The notes under the pieces: model-generated | The model's database searches: none | What the model was told of the DNA's origin: nothing | The model's input: only the letters and a program-made list of their open reading frames with translations | Position numbers and translations under genes: made by a program | Origin: Micropterus salmoides | Lineage: Eukaryota > Chordata > Actinopteri > Centrarchiformes > Centrarchidae | Direction: 5' to 3' | Assembly (NCBI RefSeq): GCF_014851395.1 | Contig: NW_024040596.1 | Span: forward strand, 6,636,155-6,700,154 | Length of the DNA stretch: 64,000 bases | Shown: one piece after another, positions 1 to 11,900 of the stretch | Numbering within the stretch: the first letter of the stretch is position 1 | Layout of the letters: each line of letters begins with the position of its first letter

Positions 1-654
1 TGCAGTGAGAATCCACACTGAGGAGGTGTAAGGGGATATGTAGCATCTCTGAGGTCTTACACTCCTAAATTCACAGTTAACGGCCTCTCTCTAAAAGGCT
101 AATCAGCTAATGGACTCCACCCGCAACCCAGCTCAGGTTATTGTGTGTATGTGTGTGTGTGTGAGAGAAAGAGAGAGAGAAGGTGTAAAGTTAAGCATCA
201 GTTCAACCCAGTGTTTGTGGTGTCAATTTGCCTCATCTCTTAACACGGGTGGAAACATCTGACCATTAACAAACCTACACAAAACACACACAGACAGACT
301 CTCTCTCTCTCTCACATACACACACATATAGGCCAAAACAAAAAAGCGGAAATGTTGTTTAACACCAATACTATAAGAACAACTCCAAGCAAGAGAAATC
401 TACCCATTTCAAATTGTATTCAGTGAAGGTCAAAGGGGATAGACATGGAGTGAATACTGTTTTCACCTTCATTTACACACACCTACTCTACTGAATAACA
501 ATAGTGTACAGGGCAGAAGGACACATATTGTGTAGCCGCTTCTGGTTTGGAGTCAAAAGGCGACTAACCAGGTCCAATGTGTAACTACAGGACAGAATAG
601 GAGCTTGACGAGAAACATGTTCACCTAGTGGGAAAGAAAATAACAGGTGTGTGT

Positions 655-693
<39 letters not shown>

Positions 694-3600
694 GTGAGCC
701 GGCAGGGCCACAGTCAGTCAGCCAGCAAGGAACAGTGCAGACATGCTGAATTATTCAAATGTCCGTGCTGTGTGTTTTGCGTGTAGGTGTGTGGATAGAG
801 TTATAAAATAGTAAAACACCCCCCATCTCCTCTCATTTCATCACACAAGGACAAATACACACACACACATACACACACACACACACACACCTTTGCACAT
901 ACACAGACTTCAGGGAGGTAACCTGTCTTTGACAGCTAAGTCATGGAAAGTGTGACAGTACAGTCCACAAATCTCACAAACCAAATGACACAGAGCACCC
1001 TTATAATATCCCCCTTTGTCCCTTTCTGCTCTTTTTCTCTCAGCTTTTCTTTCTTCATTTGTCACACACTATTTTCTCCCTCTCTCCTCTGACCTCTCCC
1101 TCCCTCCTGATTTCCCTCACCTCGCCTCGCCCCACCCTCCTCCCACTACTCCCTTCTCCTGACATCCTTCCAGGCTGTGTTGCTGAGACCTCTGATCTAT
1201 CCAGAGGGATTTGTGGTCAACACCCTTGTCTGTTATTCTCATTATTCCTCCTCTCCTCCATGCCTCTGTTCATCTGTCCATCCCTCTTTCTTTTGCTCCG
1301 TGGTTCCCCTGTGAACACTTCTTCCCCCCCTTCTGCCTCTTTCCTTCACTCACTTGTTCCCCTATGAACCTCGGTTTTCTCCTTTTGGTTTCCACCTCTC
1401 TTCCTCCCTCTGCACAGCTCATTTTCTCCCCTCTCTATCAGTTCAATGCTTGACTGGTTGACCTTGTGTTTTCTTTCTTTCTTTCTTTCTTTCTTTGCTA
1501 TTTTCAACTCTCCAACACTTTCCTCTCATCACAATCCCACTTCCTCCCTCTCATTCCATCCATGTCTGCTTCCTCCATCGCTCTCCATCCATCCATCCTC
1601 CCTCCCACAGATTAAGGTGGGAATTGGAGGTTTTGGTCTTGGCCGAGGTCCAGTGTTGTAATGACCACAGACAGCTCTGCCTGCAGCACTTCAGCAGGGC
1701 TACATAATGACAATTGTATCACGTCAATCTTAAATTTACCTCTACCAACAAAAGGTCTCAGACTCCTCCAGATGAAGACTCAAACTGAGACAACATCATT
1801 TCTTAACTTGAGACCTCAGGTCACTGAAAAACACTCCCATAAGGCCCACGTCCATTTTGATCACTGAACACTTTTTATCTTCTTTATTGCTTTATTAAGT
1901 TCAAATGATCTGACATGACCTGGTCATCAGGAGGGGATTTGAAAAATGGCTTCAGCGCAGTAAAAACAGGAACAGAGGAAATAAACATTTATGGATAATA
2001 AGACAGGGAAAGAAAACTTAAAATACAAATTGGTTGGGAATCTCAACTTTTTAATTCCAATAGCAAAGCAGCACAGCATATTGGCTCTGCAAAGATGTTC
2101 ACCCGGTATTCTTATACTTGACTTATGCTTTGCCCATCTGTTTCTTTCCCCTCTTTCTCTAGTGCATGTCTTGATTCAGTATCTGTCATTTGTGGGCCTG
2201 TCAGTAAAATGTAGGAACAAATGATGTATGAATATTACTCACTCCAAAACGTTTCTGCAAGTTAACATGTATTCCATATGTCCCATCTGGTTCACAACGG
2301 GCCTTTAATGACATTATCAAATACATTACCGATCGCACAAATCATTGTGATGTTGTGTGACAGTGGTGCCGCCCCTGGGCTGGCTCCCAGATGTTTAAAA
2401 CCAGAGTGTGTGCGTGTGTCAAATGTGCATAGTGACTGCTTTCTTAAGAGTTACTCATCTGAGACAAACATACAAAAAGAACGAGGCTGTAAACATACAT
2501 AAATCCGCATGCATGTATTTGTGTGTGTCTTTGTTGTTGTGTGTTAGCATGAGCACAGACTCATACCTTTTTCTCTATCCATGTGGCTCCCATTAATTTT
2601 TGTCCTCCTTTAATGCCTCTTGCTCATAAAACACTAATTCAATAATTCTTCCAGATTAACGCACACACACACACCCAGCCACCAAAACCATCACTGTAGC
2701 CAAGCACAGAAAGTCATTTGTTCGAGCAGCCGAACCTTGCCTGTCTTATTTCATGATGACTTTCTCAGAAACATGTGTGGGGAGGGAGGGCAAATGATGG
2801 AGTGTCGAGAGAGGGAAAAGGGGAGAGATGAAAAAGAGTGCAAGAGGGGAAGGATAAGGTGAACAAAGATGTGCAGAGAGTGAGTGTGAAGACAGGGAGG
2901 GGAGATTTGATGGATGAAGAAATTTTAAGAGAATTAGTGAAGGGGTGAGTGAATGAACATGTCAAGAGAGAGATGGATGGATAAATGGACAGTTCAGAGC
3001 AGGTTCAACAAGTTAACCAGACAGGAGCTTGTTCACTTCTATATATCCCTTGCGTTAGTCGAACAGCCACTTTATCTTGAAAGAAAGTAATAAATAAATT
3101 ATTCTATGTGGCTTGTGTGTACATTTAAGTTCAGAAAAAGAAAAATCTGACATGCTTACCACTGATCCTTGTATGAAATGATCCAGGGTCTGCTCTCAAT
3201 TATATAAAGAAAAACCTTTCCTTGAAATGTCCTTTCAATGCAGACACAGCATTTTCCACACCCAAACTAAAAAGCTCTGCCAAAAGATCTTCTTGGCCAT
3301 TGCTGTTGAGCTATTTATATAACATTAAACCCACAACCTCATTTACACCACCAAAGTTGCAGGAGACAGTTGGCATGGCAAGGCCGATGCTGACTGGCCG
3401 TCTGAGGTATGTCAGCTGAGAAGGGACATTAGGTTCCAAGATGCTGACACACTTGTTTCATCATCAGATAAATGAATAAACAACTCTCCTTGTCTTTTTT
3501 CAACTCTCTCTGCTTTAACTTTGCTACCTTTTTCATCTCTCTCTGTCAGGATAGAGAAAGCACCATAACATATAAACCAAATTATAAGCATGTATACAGT

Positions 3601-5155
3601 ATTTTCATATATTTATAGATAATGTGCAGATGGGATGATGATATACTGTAGTGCACCAAATGAAATGCCCGACAACCATGAGCCGAACCACCAGATTACT
3701 GAGCAGACTCTCTCACCAGGGGACCAAATGGCTCAAAAGACCCTTACCAGTTGGCAAGAGGTGTGTGTGCGTATTTAAAAGACAAGAGAGGGATATTCTA
3801 CTAGAAGCTGCTGCTGATTTATCCTAAAGCACACACACACACATTGATTTGCACATACATGTACACACACCCCTCTGTGTCTCCCCTAGGCATTTGACTC
3901 TGAAGCAGCTTTTCAGGGTTATGAGGGAATCAAGGGGGATTATGGGTGGTGACACCAGCAAATAACCTCCAAACATCATCATTAATCCATTTTGCACATT
4001 GGATTTTTATTGTTTCATTGCCTAGTGTCAGCAGCATATCGCTATTTGACTGACAAAACAACTGAATGGTGAACTGACTGATTAGTTGAGCAATTTCCAG
4101 ATTGCAGAAGCGTAGGCTTATTTGCACATACTAAGCCAATCAAAGAATTATAATTTTGGTTGACTAAGCTTTATAGCCATAAACCTGATTTAAAAAAACT
4201 TGCTTTACTCTCCCTTCCTTGTCCTCCTTCTATCATCCCTCAATTTCTTTCTTTATTTTCTCCCTTTCTGTCTTTTTTCACAACTCAACTGTGGTTTATC
4301 CATCAATCACTTTGCTGGGAGTTAGCAGCAGCTATAAGCCTTATGGGATCTGCAGTCCACAGAGGAACCCCAGATGGTTAGACTGAATCTCCTGTTTCCC
4401 TCTCACAGCAAAATAAGCATTTTTATATATACATCTGTGAGTGTGTGTGCATGCATTAGTGAAGGAATAAGGGTTTATAGCACAAAGGTAGACGTGGTGT
4501 TACACCGCAGGACAAACATATGTGAGCTCTATAGCAGGGGGAGAACGGCTGTGATGGAAAAAGCAGCCACAACCACTGGAATGCTCCTGTACTTTAATTG
4601 CAGTTGCAACCATTTTAAAGACCCTCTGTACTGTCTGCTTCATTTCTTCTAATCGGCACCCCCAGACTGCAGCACACTCACTGATGATTCATCATGTTTT
4701 AACACCTCTGAGAGAAACAGCTTAGAAAACAGTCCAACCAGGTCAACATTAGGCAGAACTCTGACCAGTAACAGAAACCAGATGGGATGCGAAAAGCAGA
4801 CTGCACAGTCTAAGTGTAGCTGTGTTCGATGATGTAAGGTATCACTTGGAGCTTGGAGACGTGGGCTGATTCTGGCTTGGTCGTAAACCCTTAAATGTAG
4901 CCAACTGAACAGCAGTGGTACGGCTGTAATTGCAGACACCAGTTGAATTTTGGGCTTGTGGTCAGCTCTCGCTGCATATGTTCCGTCTCATATTTTTCTC
5001 TGACTCTTCCACGTGAGTGCATGTTGCGGCATGTGTGACACCGAAGAGCATCCAGACTTTCTCTAGTCACCCAGAACTACTTTGCAGTCCATGCATTGGC
5101 AGGAAAATGTGGCTTGTGTTTGTGCATGTGCTGAGTGTTTTTGTATTTCGCCTAC
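1..5155 (-). other. nrp2 intron 7 (partial, runs off window)
   Basis: The intron begins with donor GTAGGC at 5155 and has no acceptor in the window. It holds (GT)n at about 647-692, a CA-rich tract at about 857-890, a plus-strand pyrimidine-rich tract at about 1020-1610, and purine-rich DNA at about 2770-2960. I see no exon, RNA gene or intact mobile element. Confidence 0.8.
647..692 (+). repeat. (GT)n microsatellite
   Basis: A GT tract interrupted once near its start (GTGGGT) and then pure for about 32 bases, in intron 7. Confidence 0.95.
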
Positions 5156-5311
5156 CTTATGATTCTTGCCATGTCTGTAGACCATCCAGTCCTCTCCATT
5201 GGTGCTGACCTCCAGCTTGAAAGTGGTGACATGGTAAGCCTTTTGAGTTTCCTTCGAAATGGCGCCCTGGGTGGCGATGCCTGTAAGCACCTTCAAAGTA
5301 TGGAGGTCCAC
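5156..5311 (-). CDS. nrp2: nrp2 coding exon 7: middle of b1 F5/8C domain
   Basis: The exon encodes residues 332-383: VDLHTLKVLTGIATQGAIS, then KETQKAYHVTTFKLEVS and TNGEDWMVYRHGKNHK. It is a phase 0-0 exon of exactly 52 codons. S350, T353 and Y357 align with the S346, T349 and Y353 carboxylate-clamp and pocket residues of NRP1 b1. The stretch STNGEDWMVYRHGKNHK is identical to human NRP2 and is the strongest evidence for NRP2 over NRP1. Acceptor CAACAG ends at 5312 and donor AAG|GTAGGC starts at 5155. The next exon, expected to begin with a VFQ-like sequence, was looked for below 5155 and not seen. Confidence 0.96.
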
Positions 5312-7835
5312 CTGTTGGTGGATAAAAATAAAAACATCATAAACAAAGCTGACAACTGATCATTCAGCTGGATGAGTGTTTGGTGTATAAAAAGCTGAAA
5401 CACAAAGTGACAATACTACTGATGATGGTGATGTTTTGAAAAAAAACTTATCAACAATAAAAACTGCTTACAAAATGAAAAGTAAACACCCACTGAAAGC
5501 CCAACCAAGCTCGCTAACCTTTGCTCATCGGAGTCTAATCTTATCCCCGAACCCAAATCATACTCCTGACAAAATGCCCTCATGTTGGAGCTCTTCAAAC
5601 ATTAAACTGGTTAAACACATACACACAAATATACACTTGAACTTATCAGCATCCACTCTCACCTTCACCACTCCCTTTATCCTCTTCTTCTCATCTCCTT
5701 CTTTCTCCCTCCCTCTCCTCTCTATGTCTCTCTCTCCTGGCAGATTGATAGTAATGACCTGGGGCTCAGTTTACTTTCCTCCCATACAATAGCCATAATC
5801 ACCTCCCCATCCTGAATGTGGATGCTACGCTACGTGTCTGGCATGCTGCTAGCTGTGTTGCATTATACATGGACCGTGTACTGTGTGCTGTATGCAGAAT
5901 TCAGACTCCTTCATTTCAAGGTCCCTAAAGTAGATACACATTTGTTTTGCTCCACAGTGCCCTAAATGAGTAGCTCAAGAAGAACAATAGAGATGTTTTC
6001 AGAGAGTCTATCAATTTGCAAGTGATATGAAGAAAGAAGAGATGATATTGTTTGGGAAATATATTTTAACACTGCTCTTGAGGAGCACCTGCCAATGAGA
6101 ACCACTGTGCTTCAATGGATCAAATGATGATAACAGCAGGTTTGAAAACAGCTCCGATCGAATGTATTAATCCACACAAGAAGTTATAATTAGCTTTGAA
6201 TTAGTAGAAATAGTAAAATTTATTTTCGACACCACTGAATGAGCTCTGCATTACTGAAAGTTGAAGGAGTTCTTCTGGGGTCTACGATGATTTTGTCGAG
6301 GACCATAGAAGTTACATTAACAGTTTCTTCCCAGGAACACAGCACACCTGAGGTACACCTGAGTATTTCGCATTTTTAACATGTTTACATGAATTATGTT
6401 CTCTGCTACATCGCGACAGAGATTTTGAGATTCAAACCTCTACTTCATAAAACAAGGTTTTATAGCCCCAAACACAAACACACACAGGTCCCAGTTTGGT
6501 CTGGGGAGGCAGAGACCATCTCCACATTTAAAAGTACGCTTAAGGCTTTCCTATTTGACAAACCTTAGGGCTGACTCAGGTCCCAACCCTTAGACTGCAG
6601 GGGGACTTTCCCATGGTGCACCTCTCTTCCCCTCTCCCTCTCCATCTGTATGCATTCTTATAACATTAATGCACATTACTAACCCGACTTCTTCCCTCTC
6701 CCATAGTCTTGTGCTTTCTTGTCCCTCTACTCTCTCCCCCTATCGCTTTCTGCAGGTGTTTCTGGTTCTGTAGCTGTAGAGTCTGGATCTGTGGTTGCGG
6801 GCTTCCTGCTGCCCTCATGTTCCTGCTGGACGCCCACTGCTACAATTATTATTATTATTAGTCCTATTATTATTATTATGAGGTAACCTTTGTTATGAAT
6901 TGTCACTATATAAATAAAATTTAATATAATACAACTGAATATGCAAGAGAATATAGGCAATGCAGACAAAAAGAGGCTGCAGACAAATAACAAGCAGAAG
7001 ATGAGAAAGGTTCTACAGTAGGTTGTAACATTTGTTCTCCTCCATTGGAGCTGTTGAAACATGTCGATTAATCACAACTTGTTGTGAGTGTGCGGTGTGT
7101 GTGTGTGTCTGTGTGTGCTGTGTGTCACACTGGAGTATAGTACAAAACACCAGGGGAGGTAAAATGCTGTGTTTGTTATCTGTCAGAGAGACAGGTGTTT
7201 TAGATTACTTCCAACACACACACTCTCTCTCTCTGTCTCACACACACACACACACGCGCACACAAACACGCACACACGCCTGCACGCTTAGGGCCAGACA
7301 GAGATCCGCCAAGACAACTAATCGATAGTCCAGAACCGAGCAGAGGAACAGATGAGAGGAGGAGAGGTGAGGAGTAAGGGAATAAGAGAGAGAGGAAGAG
7401 AGAGAGAGAGAGATACTAAGTGAGCCTTCCCAGGGAAGGCTTCCCATCAATCACCCAAGTTGTTAGAATAACAGAGCCACCAGATCCCACATCATCAATC
7501 TGCACCACACCTCACTGGACCAGACCAGACCAGATCAGAACAGAACAGAACCAAACTGAATAAAACAGAATAGAACAGAACAACACATACGCTACATTAG
7601 AAAATGTGCACTAGAGAGATATTTAAACCACACACATGGCTCTTGAGCCAACACAGCAACACACACATGCCTGAGGTCCATGGGTACACACTTCAACAAA
7701 CACACACGCAAACACAATCACACACACATGCAGGAACACACATGCACACACTTGGTTATAAGAGACCACGGGGTGCAAGATGCTAGAAGAAGAGGCATGT
7801 TGGCATTTATGACAGCTGCTCATCAAGACAGGAGG

Positions 7836-7870
<35 letters not shown>

Positions 7871-8883
7871 GGGGCCTTGGTCTCAGCTAGGTGTTAACGC
7901 AGGGGAACAGCTGAGAGCCTCTGTGGAACGCAGCGACCCGACCACAACACCAATGACCAGAGAGAGACAGAAAGACAACATGAGAGAAGTAGAAGCTTAA
8001 TTCCCAGCCAAGCTGTCAAGTCAATTTTATACAACGATCTGATGTGTCACGAACAATAAAATCCGAATCCGGGGTCTTTCCATGGACTGAGGAGATTATG
8101 CGGACAATCTGGATGTCAGGGGAACAAAATCAGGAAGAAAAAAAAAAAAGAGAGAGTCCTTTAAGTGATTCTTGTGGAGCAAATTCTTTAATGTCAGCTA
8201 ATTTTGAGAGTGAGCTGGAGAGAGTGAGCAGTCTGCTTACAGCTGAGGTGAGACAGGAAGGATGTGTAAGACTGATGGGACCTTGGCCTCATGCTGCCTC
8301 TTGGCCACAGTCCCTTCCTGTGTTTGCAGGCCCAGAGTTTGGCCACAGTGGAGCTCTCAGAACTTCTGCTTCCAGTTAACATGTGTCTGTGGTTGTGTCA
8401 TTGTTCCTACAAATGAATAGATGAGGTGCTTGTGTGGTTCTTGTCTCTCTGAGCAATTATTATTTCTTAGAGGGAGCACATCTTGGGCTATCTAATCACA
8501 GGCTTCTAAGAGGATGGAATATGTTAGCTGCACAAATCAAGACTAAAACCTGCAAGCTTTTTTGTTCTTTTTTCAAAAAAGCTTATTGGCAATGAGCAAA
8601 GCAAAACCTGTGGGCAGTCATTGTAAGGCTACAGGAAGGTGACACCCAACAAGATAATCTGTTGTTTACAGACGGGTCTCACTGAAGAGTGCCTTGTGGG
8701 CTGGTTTGAATTCATTTCTGTCTGAGGGGTGAGTGAACCTCACACTTCCCTTCCCCTCTCACCCAGACAGCCTCATAACTCAGGCTCAGCACAGGGATGG
8801 CACAAAGTTGGCACTGTGATAGAATATGGGAAACAATGCCTTACCCAGGCATCTAGCTGCTAAACCTTGATATCACTACACCT

Positions 8884-8932
<49 letters not shown>

Positions 8933-11900
8933 CTATTCTCTCACTCCCACATACACACACACACACACACACATATACACAAATACATACACACACATTC
9001 AATGAGAAATATAGCTGTGGTGGAGTTATTATGTGTGATATGTCAACACAAGAAAAAATATGTTAAAAATAAGAGTGCAATCTTTTAGTTTAGGCAGAGT
9101 AAACTTTTTCAAGAATAAGAATCTGTATTTCAGCATAAGGATTCTTGGATTTGTGCCACGTCCTGATAAAAAAATAAAATAAAAAAACTAATAATCAATA
9201 AAAGTAATAATATAGGATTATAGGATAATAGGGCTAATAATAATAATTGTAGCAGCTGTGGTGGAGCAAAAGCATGGGATCAAATGGATATTGTATTGCA
9301 AGATCAAATATTTAGTTGAAAACAAAACGTTTGTCAGTGAACATTTTACCGATACGTTCTGTACAATTTTGTGACTTGCCAGATCTGTAAATTAGCTAAA
9401 TTTCCTTAATATGTTAATAGAAAACGCATCCAGACTTCATTACCCTTCCTTCAAAGCGTATTAACTAAATTAGTTGTGTGTCAATGTAATTTCCAGGGGA
9501 CAGACAAGGTTGGTGTACCTCACCTTTTGAGCGGTAGGTGCATGTTCAGTTCACATTTAACAGAGATTAGTGTCATTTTGAATGACATTTTGAGGAGCCC
9601 CTTGAATACTACTTTGTTTGCTCCACAGTTGAGGACAAACTCGTACCTGTATGTACTCCCTGTTGCTGTCTTCGTTGGGTGTCCATCCGTTGTCATTGTA
9701 ATTAAGCCTGGCCTGACGTGGCAGCCAGTGTCCATCGTAGAAACTGGACGAAGCAGTGATCTGGTCATCCGTGATCTTTCCTGACTCCAGACCAAATGCA
9801 TTACTACAGTGGAAAGCTACAAGAGGAGGAGGGGAAGAGATTTAGACTCTTTTAGAATATTGTAGCATTTCTAAATGCATTTTAAAATATAAAAAATCTG
9901 CGCTAACTTAAACTTACTCTCACTGACTTCCTTGTGGGTCATGTTATATCGAGCTGAGAAGCCATCTTTAGCCACAGCCATGTCAGTGTGGAAAGACAGA
10001 GAGAGAATCCCAGTAGATGATTGGATCTCAGGAGGCACCCTGGTCCCGCAGTATCGACCAATCAGAGGGCCAACTGTCAATCAGAGATGAAGAAGTATTG
10101 GGTTAGTCAACAGTTACAATTCTGCCAGCAATTTCTATATGTCATCATTTGACACAATGCACTAACTGTGTTGGTTACACAAGATGTTACAAGGATCTCA
10201 CTCTCACTGTCAAGATGGTTTATTGATTTATCATTCCTATACCAATCCCTTTATACCGTAATCCTCCTCTATTCTTTGCTACGTGTGTTTTTCTTTTTAC
10301 TTTCTTCCATTATTATTACTCCCTCTTCCACTGTCATCTACTTATCGCTCCACCCTCTCATGTCATCACCTTTCTTTTCTTCATCTATCACCTCTGTCCC
10401 TGAACTGTACATGGTTTTATTATGTGTACTGTGTGTACTATATATACATATATGTGTGTTTGTGTGTGTGCGTGTGGATCTAAGTGATTCCTCGACTGTC
10501 TCTAATACCACAACTTATATACGTCAACATAAACAGATGAGTGTGATTTAGAGTCCTAGGGTGTGTGTGTGTGTGTGTGGGTGAAAGGATGGGTACACAG
10601 ATAGTAGATTCATCCTGCTACTCCCTGAGTCCTCTCTCACACTTACAGATACACACCCGAGGAGGCTTGTGGAGGAGGAAGAGGAGGTGGAAGACAAGAA
10701 AATAGCCACCAATCAATCAGTGCTATTGATTGTTTTCTTCTCTTTTGGAACGGGTGTATATTTGAAACAGGGCTCTTGAGCAGTTATAACTTTTTTCTTG
10801 AGGGTGGTGAGGAAAAAAGGAAAAAAGAGAAGAGAATCTCAAATCCACAGAGATGATTTCTATTAATAAATGACCCATGTTTGCGCACAATTCTGGTCAA
10901 ACAAATAAAATATTTTTTATATTTGTCGTTCTCCCTCTATGTTTTATGAATTTAATTTCAGTGGCATTTAAAAGAGGCAAATGCATAAACACAAACACAC
11001 ACAAAACACTTCACATTCTAGTTTTCTCTCTCTTTACTTCTTGCACTTTAACCAGTTCAGAATTGAGTTCTCTGATTATCATGTTTCTCTTCTCCCGTTC
11101 CTTTGAATAAATAAATTTTTTAAGCCAGCTCTTTCAACCTCTCCTCCCTTCTTCAAACACCTTTCAACTGAAAAGAGACACTCGTGGTCATTCTCTTTCC
11201 CTGGCTGTCTTTTTATCTTGTCCTCTCTTCCTGCTTAGGACTCTACACTTTTGCAAAGGGTGAAACTAAGTCCTTCACCTCTGAATCGCATCCTATATAT
11301 TTCCTTCCCTTTCAACCTCCTCCCACTTCATTTCACTTTGCTTCCTTTTCTTTCATCCTGCTATCCTTCTTGTGGTCTCTCTCCATCACTCAGAGGAGAT
11401 GCCTTTCATCCTCTCTTTCTCTTCCATCCTTCTCTTTTTGCCTTTCTGGTCATCTTAATTTCCTGTTTTCAACTTTGCATAACCTCTCTTGTCTTCTAGT
11501 TTATCCCCTGAAAAAGGAGTGAAGATGTTGGGGTTTTTTTCTGATTCTTTTTTTTTACCACGGTCTTTTCTTTGTACCATCTCTCTGAATTTTCTTTCCT
11601 CCTCAGGCTTAATTCACATGTACAGTAAAGTTAATTAGAAGAATAAAAGCACCACTGTTTGCTGTCTTTTACAACTAATGCTATTAAGTCTTTGCTGGCT
11701 GATTTCTAAGTACAGTACTTACAAATTGTTTATACAACTAAAAACAATGGATGGTATTTAATATTACTGCAATGATATGGAAATAGTAAGTATCACACAA
11801 CCAACTATTTAAAGTTAAATAAAATAATATAAAATACAACAGCAATTATTTATCTGACAAGTCTTCCTTCCTCTTTTCCGGTCCCACTTGGACACCCTTC

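Larger units (their letters stand above)
5312..9646 (-). other. nrp2 intron 6
   Basis: This 4.3-kb intron lies between exons 6 and 7. Besides ordinary AT-rich DNA it holds a LINE 3' remnant (about 6480-6890), several CA/GT tracts, a decayed CAGAA-like pentamer array at about 7519-7583, and a (CT)22 tract at 8887-8930. I support no gene in it. Confidence 0.85.

Noticed and set aside
1..5150. Search for nrp2 exon 8 (VFQ-type start, LTRFVRIRPQTW-like core) on the minus strand
   Set aside because: No segment with this coding pattern and flanking splice sites was seen, so the exon is presumed to lie outside the window.
7030..7870. Dense CA/GT-rich region giving many Thr-His or Cys-Val open frames on both strands
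   Set aside because: These are translations of dinucleotide repeats, not coding sequence.
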